Shown here one piece after another: positions 7,820 to 16,941 of a stretch of 64,000 bases of DNA; position 1 is the stretch's first letter; every line of letters starts with the position of its first letter. The notes under the pieces are model-generated. The model was not told the origin of the DNA. It saw only the letters and a list, made by a program, of their open reading frames with translations, and searched no databases. The stretch comes from Bacteroides sp. Marseille-P3684 (GTDB lineage: Bacteria > Bacteroidota > Bacteroidia > Bacteroidales > Bacteroidaceae). Made by a program: the position numbers and the translations under genes. Location of the stretch: positions 2,136,151-2,200,150 of the forward strand of contig NZ_LT985808.1 in NCBI RefSeq assembly GCF_900291465.1, read 5' to 3'.

Positions 7820-9157
7820 GTGAAGACATTTAGAATTGGTGGAGTTCATCCAGCAGAAAATAAATTGTCCGCCGGCAAAGCCATTCAAGCACTTGCACTG
7901 CCCAAACAGGCCGTGTTCCCTTTGTCGCAACACATCGGTGCCCCGGCGGTTCCCGTTGTCAAGCGAGGTGACTTGGTGAAAGTCGGTACAAAAATAGCTG
8001 AAGCAGGAGGCTTCGTGTCTGCTCCTGTCTTCTCTTCCGTGTCAGGCAAAGTGAGCAAGATTGATACGGTAGTGGATGCCAGTGGTTATCGTAAGCCGGC
8101 TATTTATATAGATGTGGAAGGAGATGAATGGGAGGAAAGCATCGATCGGAGTGCCGAACTGGTGCGTGAATGCTCTTTGTCTCCCGAGGAAATTGTTGCA
8201 AAAATCAAGGAGGCCGGTGTCGTTGGTATGGGAGGTGCCTGCTTCCCTACCCATGTGAAGCTTTGTCCTCCTCCGGGAGCGAAAGCTGAATGCGTCATCA
8301 TCAATGGTGTGGAATGTGAGCCTTATCTCACGGCAGACCATCGTCTGATGTTGGAAAAGACGGACGAAGTGCTGGTTGGAGTCTCCTTGCTGATGAAGGC
8401 AGCGAAAGTGGACCAGGCATATATTGGTATAGAAAACAATAAGCCGGATGCGATCCGTGTCATGACAGAAAAGGCTGAAGGCTATCCGGGCATTGAAATC
8501 GTTCCCCTGCAAGTGAAGTATCCGCAGGGTGGAGAGAAACAGCTGATTGATGCCATTATCAATCGCCAGGTGCCTGCACCGCCTGCAATTCCTATCAGCG
8601 TGGGAGCTGTCGTTCAGAATGTCGGAACGGCTTATGCCGTGTATGAAGCCGTGATGAAGAACAAACCTTTGTTTGAACGCGTCGTGACGGTGACTGGCAA
8701 GTCATTGAAGAACCCGTCGAACTTCCTGACCCGTATGGGAACGCCGATGAGTCAGCTGATTGAGGCTGCCGGCGGCATGCCTGAAGATACGGGTAAAGTG
8801 ATCGGCGGCGGTCCGATGATGGGCAAGGCATTGGTCAATACGGAAGTCCCCATCTGTAAAGGTAGCTCAGGTGTCCTGTTGATGAACGGGAAAGAGGCAT
8901 CCCGCGGCGAAGCTCAACCTTGTATCCGTTGTGCGAAATGTGTGAGTGCCTGCCCGATGGGACTTGAACCGTTCCTCCTGGCAACATTGTCCATGCACAA
9001 GGAGTGGGAACGCGTAGAGAAAGAAGATATCATGTCATGCATCGAATGTGGTTCCTGTCAGTTCACTTGTCCGTCGCATCGCCCCATGTTGGACTATATT
9101 CGTCTGGGTAAGGGAACGGTCGGTGGAATCATTCGTGCACGTAACGCTAAAAAGTAA
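7820..9157 (+). CDS. rnfC: Rnf complex subunit RnfC, NADH-interacting subunit
   Basis: Encodes 445 residues from a GTG start at 7820, giving MKTFRIGGVHPAENK, the usual RnfC beginning. A nucleotide/FMN-binding region holds GVVGMGGACFPTHVK and INGVECEPYLTADHR. Near the C-terminus are two ferredoxin motifs, CIRCAKCVSAC and CIECGSCQFTC. RnfC sits on the cytoplasmic face and passes electrons to NAD+. It starts 21 bases after rnfB and ends 14 bases before rnfD. The GTG start is unusual among its neighbours but is fixed by the conserved N-terminus. Confidence 0.96.
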   Translation: MKTFRIGGVHPAENKLSAGKAIQALALPKQAVFPLSQHIGAPAVPVVKRGDLVKVGTKIAEAGGFVSAPVFSSVSGKVSKIDTVVDASGYRKPAIYIDVEGDEWEESIDRSAELVRECSLSPEEIVAKIKEAGVVGMGGACFPTHVKLCPPPGAKAECVIINGVECEPYLTADHRLMLEKTDEVLVGVSLLMKAAKVDQAYIGIENNKPDAIRVMTEKAEGYPGIEIVPLQVKYPQGGEKQLIDAIINRQVPAPPAIPISVGAVVQNVGTAYAVYEAVMKNKPLFERVVTVTGKSLKNPSNFLTRMGTPMSQLIEAAGGMPEDTGKVIGGGPMMGKALVNTEVPICKGSSGVLLMNGKEASRGEAQPCIRCAKCVSACPMGLEPFLLATLSMHKEWERVEKEDIMSCIECGSCQFTCPSHRPMLDYIRLGKGTVGGIIRARNAKK

Positions 9158-9171
9158 AGGAGATAACACGT

Positions 9172-10161
9172 ATGGCAAATAAATTGATAGTGTCTTTATC
9201 CCCGCACGTTCATAGCGGCGACAGTGTTCAGAAGAATATGTATGGCGTGCTTATCGCCCTTATTCCGGCATTGCTCGTCTCGCTGATTTATTTCGGTGTG
9301 GGGGCAGCTGTGGTCACATTGACTTCGGTTGTGTCTTGTTTGTTCTTTGAATGGGTCATTACCAAGTTCATTCTCAAGCGGGAGAAAACGACGATTCTGG
9401 ATGGTTCGGCAATTATAACGGGTGTGCTGCTGGCATTCAATGTTCCGTCCAATCTTCCAGTTTGGATTATTGTCATTGGCGCTCTGGTTGCTATTGGAAT
9501 TGGTAAGATGACATTTGGCGGTTTGGGATGTAACCCGTTCAATCCGGCTTTGGTGGGGCGTGTGTTCCTGCTCATCTCATTCCCGGTTCAGATGACCAGC
9601 TGGCCTAAGATTGGTCAGGTCACTTCTTATTTGGATGCTGAGACCGGAGCGACTCCGCTTGCGCTGATGAAGATGGCTGTTCATGGGGATGCTTCGGCGT
9701 TGGAGCAGCTTCCGTCTTCTTTTGACTTGTTTATCGGAGCTACCGGAGGTTCGTTGGGTGAGGTCAGTGCGTTGGCGCTGCTCATCGGTTTGCTTTATAT
9801 GCTTTGGAAGAAGATTATCACCTGGCATATTCCGGTGTCTATTCTGGCTACGGTCTTTGTCTTTTCCGGTTTGATGCATATGGCTAATCCTACACTCTAT
9901 GCTTCTCCGGCCGTACATCTGTTTACCGGAGGTCTGATGCTGGGAGCGATTTTCATGGCGACGGATTATGTCACTTCTCCGATGACGCACAAGGGCATGA
10001 TTATCTACGGCGTGGCTATCGGCTTCTTGACTGTGGTTATCCGCAACTTCGGTGCTTATCCGGAAGGCATGTCTTTTGCCATTCTGATTATGAATGCATT
10101 CACTCCGCTGATTAATAACTATTGTAAACCTAAAAGATTCGGGGAGGTCAAGAAGAAATGA
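9172..10161 (+). CDS. rnfD: Rnf complex subunit RnfD, flavinylated membrane subunit
   Basis: Encodes 329 residues with about nine to ten membrane segments. The segment AETGATPLALMK (about residue 155) matches the site where RnfD/NqrB proteins carry covalently bound FMN on the Thr of SGAT-like motifs. GLGCNPFNPALVGRVFLL and ATDYVTSPMT are further family signatures. RnfD forms part of the ion-translocating core. Its stop overlaps the rnfG start by four bases (ATGA), which indicates translational coupling. Confidence 0.96.
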   Translation: MANKLIVSLSPHVHSGDSVQKNMYGVLIALIPALLVSLIYFGVGAAVVTLTSVVSCLFFEWVITKFILKREKTTILDGSAIITGVLLAFNVPSNLPVWIIVIGALVAIGIGKMTFGGLGCNPFNPALVGRVFLLISFPVQMTSWPKIGQVTSYLDAETGATPLALMKMAVHGDASALEQLPSSFDLFIGATGGSLGEVSALALLIGLLYMLWKKIITWHIPVSILATVFVFSGLMHMANPTLYASPAVHLFTGGLMLGAIFMATDYVTSPMTHKGMIIYGVAIGFLTVVIRNFGAYPEGMSFAILIMNAFTPLINNYCKPKRFGEVKKK

Positions 10162-10790
10162 AAAAGCTGGAATCTTCATTTAAGAATATGGTCATTGTGT
10201 TGACCGTAGTCGCTGTCGTAGCAGGCTTGTTGCTGGGCTATGTGAACAAGCTGACGGCTGAGCCGATTGCACAGGCGAATGCAAAAGCGTTGAGTGACGC
10301 CATTGCGTTGGTCGTTCCCGGTTTTGACAATGAGCCGGCAGCAAACCCTGACACTATTGAGGTGGATGGTGTGACCTATAAAATATATAAGGCTACGAAA
10401 GGAGACAAGTTCATCGGGGCGGCCGTCGAATCATCGGCAAATGGTTTTGGCGGAGCTTTGACGGTGTTGGTAGGATTTGACGCCGACGGCAAGATTATCG
10501 ACTATTCCCTGTTGAGTCATGCCGAGACTCCAGGACTGGGTTCCAAGGCTGCCGACTGGTTTAAGAAAGGAGGCAAGGGAGACATTACCGGAAAGAACCC
10601 CGGTGATAAACCTCTGACGGTAAGTAAAGACGGAGGAGAGATTGATGCCATTACGGCATCGACCATTACGTCGCGTGCATTCCTGAATGCAGTCAATGCC
10701 GCCTACGCTGCCTATGCCAAGCAGAATGGAAATGAGGCGGCCGGTCTGAATGGAACGACAGGCGCCACCTCGCATGTAGAACAAAATTAA
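10158..10790 (+). CDS. rnfG: Rnf complex subunit RnfG, FMN-binding subunit
   Basis: Encodes 210 residues. An N-terminal anchor helix (about 10-29) is followed by a periplasmic FMN-binding domain. HAETPGLGSKA and the flavinylation motif region DAITASTITSRAF (around residues 156-168) are the known features of RnfG/NqrC, where FMN is esterified to a Thr. The final 25 residues are low-complexity. It overlaps rnfD by four bases and precedes rnfE by 13 bases. Confidence 0.95.
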   Translation: MKKLESSFKNMVIVLTVVAVVAGLLLGYVNKLTAEPIAQANAKALSDAIALVVPGFDNEPAANPDTIEVDGVTYKIYKATKGDKFIGAAVESSANGFGGALTVLVGFDADGKIIDYSLLSHAETPGLGSKAADWFKKGGKGDITGKNPGDKPLTVSKDGGEIDAITASTITSRAFLNAVNAAYAAYAKQNGNEAAGLNGTTGATSHVEQN

Positions 10791-10803
10791 GAAAGGAGAG
10801 GCT

Positions 10804-11388
10804 ATGAATAATTTTAAAGTATTGATGAACGGTATCGTCAAGGAGAATCCGACGTTCGTCCTGCTGCTGGGAATGTGTCCGACCTTGGGTACGACTTCCT
10901 CTGCCATTAACGGAATGGGCATGGGACTGGCTACGGCGTTTGTGCTCATTTGCTCCAATGTGGTGATATCGTTGATAAAGAATCTCATTCCGGATATGGT
11001 TCGTATTCCGGCCTTTGTCGTGGTCATCGCTTCGTTTGTGACTTTGCTCCAGATGGTGATGCAGGCATACGTTCCTGCCCTCTATGCAACTTTGGGATTG
11101 TTTATCCCTCTGATTGTGGTCAATTGCATCTTGCTGGGACGTGCCGAAGCTTTTGCTGCCAAGAATGGTGCCGTCGCTTCGTTCTTCGACGGCTTGGGCA
11201 TGGGACTTGGCTTTACAATTGCCCTGACCATCCTGGGTGGAATCCGTGAGTTCCTGGGTACAGGCAAGCTTTTCAATATTACCATAATGCCTGAGGACTA
11301 TGGGATGCTGGTGTTTGTATTGGCACCGGGAGCTTTCATTGCTCTTGGCTACCTGATTGCCATTGTGAATAGATTAAAGAAGGCATAA
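10804..11388 (+). CDS. rnfE: Rnf complex subunit RnfE, membrane subunit
   Basis: Encodes 194 residues with six hydrophobic segments. Family features include NGIVKENPTFVLLLGMCPTL, whose Cys is part of the conserved half-motif, and LGTGKLFNITIMP. RnfE and RnfA are homologous, inversely oriented membrane proteins that together hold an iron-sulfur cluster and form the ion path. The gene fits between rnfG and rnfA with short spacers. Confidence 0.95.
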   Translation: MNNFKVLMNGIVKENPTFVLLLGMCPTLGTTSSAINGMGMGLATAFVLICSNVVISLIKNLIPDMVRIPAFVVVIASFVTLLQMVMQAYVPALYATLGLFIPLIVVNCILLGRAEAFAAKNGAVASFFDGLGMGLGFTIALTILGGIREFLGTGKLFNITIMPEDYGMLVFVLAPGAFIALGYLIAIVNRLKKA

Positions 11389-11405
11389 CCTCTAACTGTT
11401 GATTT

Positions 11406-12008
11406 ATGGAATACGTATTGATATTTATTACAGCCATATTTGTGAACAACATTGTTTTGTCACAATTCTTGGGAATTTGTCCCTTCCTCGGGGTGTCAAA
11501 GAAGATAGAAACGGCCTGTGGTATGGGAGCTGCCGTAGCATTTGTACTGACAATTGCTACCATTGTGACTTATGTCATCCAGAAGTTTGTACTGGATGCG
11601 TTCGGTATAGCCTACTTGCAGACGATAGCCTTCATTCTGGTGATTGCCGCGTTGGTACAGATGGTGGAGATTATTCTGAAAAAGGTTTCTCCGGCTCTCT
11701 ATCAGGCTTTGGGCGTTTTCCTGCCTTTGATTACAACCAACTGCTGCATCCTGGGTGTTACCATCTTGGTGATTCAAAAGGATTTTGACTTGCTGACGGG
11801 AGTTGTTTATGCCTTCTCTACGGCACTTGGCTTTGCCTTGGCTCTTATCGTGTTTGCAGGTATTCGGGAGCAACTGGCCTTGGTCAATATTCCCAAAGGG
11901 ATGCGGGGCATGTCCATCGCACTGGTGACAGCCGGTCTCCTGGCTATGGCCTTTATGGGATTCTCCGGGGTGGATAAGGGACTTTCGACCTTGTTTGGTT
12001 TGGATTGA
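11406..12008 (+). CDS. rnfA: Rnf complex subunit RnfA, membrane subunit
   Basis: Encodes 200 residues with six hydrophobic segments. The features NNIVLSQFLGICPFLGVSKK and TNCCILGV are the Cys-bearing half-motifs of RnfA/NqrE. It is the last gene of the rseC-rnfBCDGEA operon and is followed 35 bases later by a strong terminator. Together the six subunits couple ferredoxin:NAD+ electron transfer to Na+ or H+ export, a central energy device in anaerobic Bacteroidales. Confidence 0.96.
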   Translation: MEYVLIFITAIFVNNIVLSQFLGICPFLGVSKKIETACGMGAAVAFVLTIATIVTYVIQKFVLDAFGIAYLQTIAFILVIAALVQMVEIILKKVSPALYQALGVFLPLITTNCCILGVTILVIQKDFDLLTGVVYAFSTALGFALALIVFAGIREQLALVNIPKGMRGMSIALVTAGLLAMAFMGFSGVDKGLSTLFGLD

Positions 12009-12043
12009 TTGGCAGATACGTTGCATCTGTTCTGTATAAGAAG

Positions 12044-12104
12044 GGAACGGGTGGACAAGCGGGTGAGGGGACATTCCCTGCATGCTTGTCCACTCGTTCC
12101 TTTT
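12044..12104 (+). terminator. Terminator of the rnf operon
   Basis: GGAACGGGTGGACAAGC (12044-12060) pairs with GCTTGTCCACTCGTTCC (12084-12100), 17 bp with one G-T pair, followed by TTTT. Confidence 0.85.
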
Positions 12105-12193
12105 CAGTCTGTTCCTCTTGTGATTTTACTTTTGGGGCGGCTGATGTCTTGAAAATATATCCGGATGCACCGTTTTTTGTACAATGATTTTTT

Positions 12194-12201
12194 TACCTTT
12201 G
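12194..12201 (+). promoter_or_regulatory. -7 box upstream of the nucleotidyltransferase gene
   Basis: TACCTTTG matches TAnnTTTG, 25 bases before the ATG at 12226. A TTG at 12177-12179 is closer (14 bases) than the usual spacing. The in-frame ATG at 12184 lies upstream of the box and so cannot be the start of this transcript. Confidence 0.5.
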
Positions 12202-12225
12202 CGAGAGATTAAAATCAGGAAAAGA

Positions 12226-13146
12226 ATGATAGCACCACTTGTGATTTTAGCTGCAACGATGGGAAACCGTTATGGCGGTCTGAAGTACCTTGACGGTATC
12301 GGGCCACATGGTGAAACTATCCTTGATTATTCGGTTTATGATGCCATTCAAGTAGGGTTTAAACGTATCATTTTTGTAATAAACCCCTCTTTTGAAAAAG
12401 CTTTTAAGGAAACTATTTCTTCCAAATACAAGTCTGTGGTAGATGTTGACTACGTCTACCAGGATGTGACCGATGTCCCGGAGGCCTGGAGGAATCCGAA
12501 GCGGACGGCATTGTGGGGCTCTGCACATGCGTTGTTACGCGGACGCAGCCTGCTGGAGGGTGGCCCGTTTGCTGTAATCAATGCGGTGAACTTCTATCAA
12601 CGGGAGAGCTTCGAACTGCTTTATCATGGTCTGCAGTCGTTGGAAAGTGCCTCTTATGACGCATTCTTTGTCGGTTACAAACTGGCAAATGTCTTGCCGG
12701 AATCGGGAGGAGCCAACCGGGGAATCTGTCAGCTCGACGATGACGGGTATCTGTTGCATGTGGACGAACTGGCCGGTGTGGAGCGGGTCGGAGGACATCC
12801 CATGTACAAGGATGCCGGAAACGTGTGGGTCAATCTGGATGAGCAGGCATGTGTGTCCATGAACATGTGGGGATTTACACCACGTGTCTTTGATGCGTTG
12901 GACCGGGGCTTTGACCGGTTTGTCAGGCAGCATGGCATGGACACGAAACAGGCTTACATCTTGCCGGAGTTCGTGAATGAGTGGATTGATGAGGGGGCTC
13001 GGGTCCGCCACTTGCCGACTGCCGCACGATGGATGGCACTGGTCTCACCGGATGATAAGAGCCAGACCTTGTTACGTATGAATGAGATGATTCGTAAAGG
13101 GGTATATCCTTTGCGGTTGTTTGCAGAAGAACAGCATGAAATGTGA
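12226..13146 (+). CDS. Putative sugar nucleotidyltransferase
   Basis: Encodes 306 residues. The N-terminus MIAPLVILAATMGNRYGG followed by LKYLDGIGPHGETILDYSVY resembles the nucleotide-binding loop of sugar-1-phosphate nucleotidyltransferases (LAAGxGxRxxxxK). The usual Gly-x-Gly is replaced by Thr-Met-Gly, with Arg and Lys kept. Asn-rich INAVNFYQRESFE, where these enzymes often have a metal-binding Asp, is also atypical. The start at 12226 is supported by AGGAAAAGA before it. It lies 22 bases before galE, so a role in making or salvaging a UDP- or other NDP-sugar is likely. The exact substrate is not readable. It could also be an inactive or regulatory homologue. Confidence 0.75.
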   Translation: MIAPLVILAATMGNRYGGLKYLDGIGPHGETILDYSVYDAIQVGFKRIIFVINPSFEKAFKETISSKYKSVVDVDYVYQDVTDVPEAWRNPKRTALWGSAHALLRGRSLLEGGPFAVINAVNFYQRESFELLYHGLQSLESASYDAFFVGYKLANVLPESGGANRGICQLDDDGYLLHVDELAGVERVGGHPMYKDAGNVWVNLDEQACVSMNMWGFTPRVFDALDRGFDRFVRQHGMDTKQAYILPEFVNEWIDEGARVRHLPTAARWMALVSPDDKSQTLLRMNEMIRKGVYPLRLFAEEQHEM

Positions 13147-13168
13147 CACAACTAAATATGAAATTAGT

Positions 13169-14203
13169 ATGAAAGGAAAAATTTTGGTGACCGGAGGAAC
13201 CGGTTATATTGGTTCGCATACGGTCGTAGAGCTTCAAAATAGCGGTTATGAAGTGGTTATTGTGGACAACTTGTCCAACTCGCGTGCCGATGTTGTGGAC
13301 AATATAGAGCAGATTACCGGTGTTCGACCGGCATTTGAACAGGTGGACTGCCTGGATTATGCTGCACTTGAAGAGGTATTCCGCAAGCATGAAGGCATTT
13401 GTGCCATCATTCACTTTGCAGCCAGCAAGGCGGTCGGGGAGTCGGTTCAGAAGCCTTTGTTGTATTACCGGAACAACCTGGTGTCGCTCATCAATTTGCT
13501 GGAGCTGATGCCCAACTATGCGGTAAAAGGCATTGTCTTCTCTTCTTCGTGCACCGTTTACGGACAGCCGGACGTGTTGCCGGTCACCGAAGATGCTCCT
13601 ATCAAGAAAGCGGAATCGCCCTACGGCAATACCAAGCAAATCAATGAAGAGATTATTCAAGACACGGTGAAGTCCGGTTCTCCGATTCGTGCCATCTTGT
13701 TGCGTTACTTCAATCCGATTGGTGCGCATCCCAGCGGACTTATCGGTGAGCTGCCGAACGGGGTGCCCATGAACCTGATTCCTTTCCTGACTCAGACTGC
13801 CATCGGAATCCGCGAAAAGCTGAGTGTCTTTGGAGATGATTACCATACTCCGGACGGTTCCTGCATCCGCGATTATATCAATGTGGTTGACCTGGCGAAA
13901 GCACACGTCCATGCCATTGCCCGTATGCTGGAAGACAAGCAGGACGAGAAGGTTGAAGTCTTCAATATCGGTACCGGACGCGGATTGTCCGTGCTGGAGT
14001 TGATTCATGCTTTCGAGTCAGCTACCGGCGTAAAGCTGAACTATCAGATTACAGGACGCCGTGCGGGCGATATCGAGCAGGTCTGGGCAAATCCGGAGAA
14101 AGCAAATAAGGTGTTGGGATGGAAAGCTGAAACCAGCATCGAAGATACGCTTCGCTCTGCCTGGAACTGGCAGTTGAAACTGCGTGAAAGAGGTATTCAA
14201 TAA
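13169..14203 (+). CDS. galE: UDP-glucose 4-epimerase
   Basis: Encodes 344 residues, the standard length. GGTGYIGSH at the N-terminus is the NAD-binding glycine loop. SSSCTVYG and SPYGNTKQ supply the Ser/Tyr/Lys catalytic triad of the extended short-chain dehydrogenase family. RYFNPIGAHPSG, DGSCIRDYINVVD and FNIGTGRG are GalE signatures. The enzyme interconverts UDP-glucose and UDP-galactose. The ATG at 13169 is chosen because MKGKILVTGG is the conserved start. It is cotranscribed with the nucleotidyltransferase and followed by a terminator. galK and galM lie about 22 kb away. Confidence 0.96.
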   Translation: MKGKILVTGGTGYIGSHTVVELQNSGYEVVIVDNLSNSRADVVDNIEQITGVRPAFEQVDCLDYAALEEVFRKHEGICAIIHFAASKAVGESVQKPLLYYRNNLVSLINLLELMPNYAVKGIVFSSSCTVYGQPDVLPVTEDAPIKKAESPYGNTKQINEEIIQDTVKSGSPIRAILLRYFNPIGAHPSGLIGELPNGVPMNLIPFLTQTAIGIREKLSVFGDDYHTPDGSCIRDYINVVDLAKAHVHAIARMLEDKQDEKVEVFNIGTGRGLSVLELIHAFESATGVKLNYQITGRRAGDIEQVWANPEKANKVLGWKAETSIEDTLRSAWNWQLKLRERGIQ

Positions 14204-14230
14204 GAGATATGATTTGAACAGGATATCGGA

Positions 14231-14264
14231 GAGGTTGCTTGCAAAGGAAGAGCAACCTCTTTTT
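14231..14264 (+). terminator. Terminator downstream of galE
   Basis: GAGGTTGCT (14231-14239) pairs with AGCAACCTC (14251-14259), followed by TTTTT with one intervening base pattern (14260-14264). Confidence 0.88.
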
Positions 14265-14302
14265 ACTGTCCGTTTGCGAACTACAAACTAAACTATCGGT
14301 TT

Positions 14303-15454
14303 ATGAAAAAAGGACTTTACGCGTTGTCCTTCGGGACCTTCGGCTTAGGCATTGCTGAATACATCATGATGAGTATCTTGCCCGATGTGGCAGCAGACTT
14401 CGGTGTCTCATTGCCTGAGACCGGGCATCTGATTTCCGCCTATGCGTTAGGAGTCTGTGTCGGAGCACCCTTACTGGTAATTGTAACCCGGAATTGGCCG
14501 CTGAAAACCATTCTGTATGCCTTGATGACATTGTTCATTGTGGGTAATCTGGTGACCACGCTCTCACCGAACTATTGGTTGACGCTTTGCGCCCGTTTTG
14601 TTTCCGGAATGCCTCATGGAGCTTATTTCGGAACCGGCGTCATCATTGCCAATCATCTGGCAGAGAAAGGTAAAAGTACGTCGGCTGTTGCCACCATGGT
14701 CATGGGCATGACAGTAGCCAACCTGATGGGAGTTCCCTTGGGCAACCTTCTCGGGCATTATCTGTCGTGGCGAGTCGTGTTTGCTTTTGCCACCGTATGG
14801 GGATTGGTCACGGTATGGTTCATCTGTCGGTGGATACCGGTCTTGCCGGCCATGCCGAAGACGAACATGAAAGGTCAGTTCCGCTTTCTGAAAAAGCCGC
14901 AACCCTGGCTGCTGGCTGCAGCGACTGTCTTGGGAAACGGGGGCATCTTCTGTTGGTATAGTTACATCAATCCCTTGATGACCGATGTGTCGGGGTATCC
15001 AGTGGGAGTTATGCCGATTCTGATGTTGTTGGCAGGCGGAAGCATGTGTGTGGGCAATTACCTGGGAGGCGTCCTTTCCGACCGGTTTACTCCGGCACGT
15101 GTCTCCATGCTTACTCAGTTGGTTGCCTGCCTGTCATTGCTGTCCATCTTCTTGATGGCTTCGTATGCCTGGTTGTCTTTGCTGTTGATGTGTATTACGA
15201 CCGGTTGTCTGTTTGCGCTTTCATCTCCCCAGCAACTGTTGCTTTTGCGTCATTCGCCGGGTGGAGAACTGATGGGCGGTGCCATGGTTCAGCTGGCTTT
15301 TAACCTGGGCAATGCATTGGGAGCCTTTTTCGGCGGATTACCGATTGATGCCGGATGGGGCGTCCGCTATTCTGCATTGATAGGCTCTTTATTCGCCTTG
15401 GTCGGCACTCTGGTGTTTGTCGTCTTTATCCGTCGGTATGAACGGAATGAATAG
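14303..15454 (+). CDS. MFS exporter of the DHA1 / arabinose-efflux type
   Basis: Encodes 383 residues with 12 predicted membrane segments. LGIAEYIMMSILPDVAADFG in helix 1 and ISAYALGVCVGAPLLV in helix 2 are typical of the AraJ/SotB sugar-efflux branch. RFVSGMPHGAYFG and ANLMGVPLGNLLG mark the central conserved region. Such proteins export sugars, drugs or metabolites by proton antiport. It follows the galE terminator and seems to be its own unit; the substrate is unknown. Downstream lies palindrome array 2. Confidence 0.9.
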   Translation: MKKGLYALSFGTFGLGIAEYIMMSILPDVAADFGVSLPETGHLISAYALGVCVGAPLLVIVTRNWPLKTILYALMTLFIVGNLVTTLSPNYWLTLCARFVSGMPHGAYFGTGVIIANHLAEKGKSTSAVATMVMGMTVANLMGVPLGNLLGHYLSWRVVFAFATVWGLVTVWFICRWIPVLPAMPKTNMKGQFRFLKKPQPWLLAAATVLGNGGIFCWYSYINPLMTDVSGYPVGVMPILMLLAGGSMCVGNYLGGVLSDRFTPARVSMLTQLVACLSLLSIFLMASYAWLSLLLMCITTGCLFALSSPQQLLLLRHSPGGELMGGAMVQLAFNLGNALGAFFGGLPIDAGWGVRYSALIGSLFALVGTLVFVVFIRRYERNE

Positions 15455-15496
15455 GCCGGCTTTATTGCGCTGACAAGTGCCGGTTCGTTTGGATAC

Positions 15497-15574
15497 AAGT
15501 ACGGCTTAGATGGACCTAAGTATAATACTTTGATACCCTAAGTATAATACTTAGGCAGGCTAAGTATGATACTT
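15497..15574. repeat. Array of palindromic boxes at 22-bp pitch (array 2)
   Basis: Three type B boxes are centred at 15524, 15546 and 15568. The first two carry AAGTATAATACTT and the third AAGTATGATACTT. A decayed unit (AAGTACGGCTT) is centred at 15502. All four lie on the same 22-bp register. The middle boxes extend to CTAAGTATAATACTTAG as in array 1. The array sits between the convergent MFS and YeiH genes. Confidence 0.88.
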
Positions 15575-15643
15575 AGGTCCGTCTGTCCGCCACTTCAGTG
15601 AAGCACGAAGGCTACATGTATGAGGTCTGCGTGCTTTACTGGT

Positions 15644-16720
15644 TTATGCTAAGGCTGGTGCCAGATACTTTGCCATGATGTATCCACCGCCCAACAGCCA
15701 GATGTAAATGACGAAAGCCAGGATGAACGGTTTGGCTCCCGCCTGCTTGAACTTGTCGAAGCTTGTTTCGGCACCCAGTGCTGTCATTGCCATGGTGAGC
15801 AAGAAGTTGTCCAGTGTCGTAATGGCTTTCAGTCCGCTGTGCAGTGCCTCCGTCGGGATGAAACTGCATGCCTGAAGCAATGAGTTGAGACCGATGACGA
15901 GGATAAATCCAAAGGCAAACCAGGGAATGGTAATTTTGCTTTTCCCGTCCTTTGAGACATCCGTATGGCGGTGATGCCGTACCCGGGCGATGATATAACT
16001 CATAATGAGCAGCACGGGAGCCAGCATCATCACACGGATCATTTTGGTAATGGTAGCCTGGTCGGCAAGATGGAGGGCACCGGTGGCATCCATGGCATTC
16101 CCGGCACCCACGACATGCGCCACTTCGTGCAGGGTCGAACCGGTATAGATGGCCATGCTCTGAGGATCAAGGTCAACGATGCCGGTACGATACATGATAG
16201 GGTAGAGGAACATGGAGATGGTGCCGAAGATGACCACCGTGGAGACGGCGATGGCTGTTTTATAAGGCGCACATTTGACCACTGGTTCAGCACCCAGAAC
16301 TGCTGCTGCGCCACAAATGGCACTACCGGTGGAAGTCATCAGAGCGGTTTTTTCGTCCATCTTCAGGATGCGTCCGACAATCATTCCCAGTGCAAGGGTA
16401 ATGAAAATGACAATGGCATCGATGACAACTGCGGGCAATCCGATTTCCATGACTTGTTGGAAGGTCAGTCGGAAACCGTAGAGCACGATACCTGTGCGTA
16501 GAATCTGTTTGGTACACAGTTTGATACCCGGTACCCAGGTTTCGGGCAGTTGGTTCCGAAGGCTGTTGGCATAAAGCATACCCAGGATGATTCCCACAAT
16601 GAGTGGACTGAATGACAATTGTTGGACGAAGGGGATTTCGGCGATGTAGAAAGCCGAGCAGGAGAAAAGTACAATCAGCAATACACCGTGCAGGGTGCTG
16701 GCTCGTTTTTCTGAAAACAT
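15644..16720 (-). CDS. YeiH/UPF0324-family membrane protein (putative sulfate/organic-ion exporter)
   Basis: Encodes 358 residues with about ten membrane segments. SPLIVGIILGMLYANSLRNQ, LRTGIVLYGFRLTFQQV, TSTGSAICGAAAVLGAEPVV and STLHEVAHVVGAGNA are signatures of the YeiH family. These proteins are thought to be secondary transporters, named putative sulfate exporters. The gene has no partner on its strand; the neighbouring MFS gene converges on it across palindrome array 2. No LysR-type regulator is adjacent, unlike in many enterobacteria. Confidence 0.9.
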   Translation of the reverse strand: MFSEKRASTLHGVLLIVLFSCSAFYIAEIPFVQQLSFSPLIVGIILGMLYANSLRNQLPETWVPGIKLCTKQILRTGIVLYGFRLTFQQVMEIGLPAVVIDAIVIFITLALGMIVGRILKMDEKTALMTSTGSAICGAAAVLGAEPVVKCAPYKTAIAVSTVVIFGTISMFLYPIMYRTGIVDLDPQSMAIYTGSTLHEVAHVVGAGNAMDATGALHLADQATITKMIRVMMLAPVLLIMSYIIARVRHHRHTDVSKDGKSKITIPWFAFGFILVIGLNSLLQACSFIPTEALHSGLKAITTLDNFLLTMAMTALGAETSFDKFKQAGAKPFILAFVIYIWLLGGGYIMAKYLAPALA

Positions 16721-16904
16721 AGTGGTTGTCAGTTTATGAATTAGTATTTTTTTGTTTTACGTCGGCAAAGGTACAGTTTATGCCAAGGCCGTCCAATTGT
16801 CTTTTTATTATAGGATATAACTAAATCTTATAAAGCAAGTTCTGAAAGGTTTAATAGCTTCTAGTTAAATAATGTTTAAATATGAAAGTTGCAGGGGGTA
16901 ATGC

Positions 16905-16935
16905 TTGTGCGGATGAGTTTTTCCCCTTACATTTG
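16905..16935 (+). promoter_or_regulatory. Promoter of a short transcript
   Basis: TTG at 16905-16907, a 20-base spacer and TACATTTG at 16928-16935 match the Bacteroidales consensus exactly. No gene start follows; an intrinsic terminator lies 45 bases downstream. Confidence 0.75.
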
Positions 16936-16941
16936 CAATGT

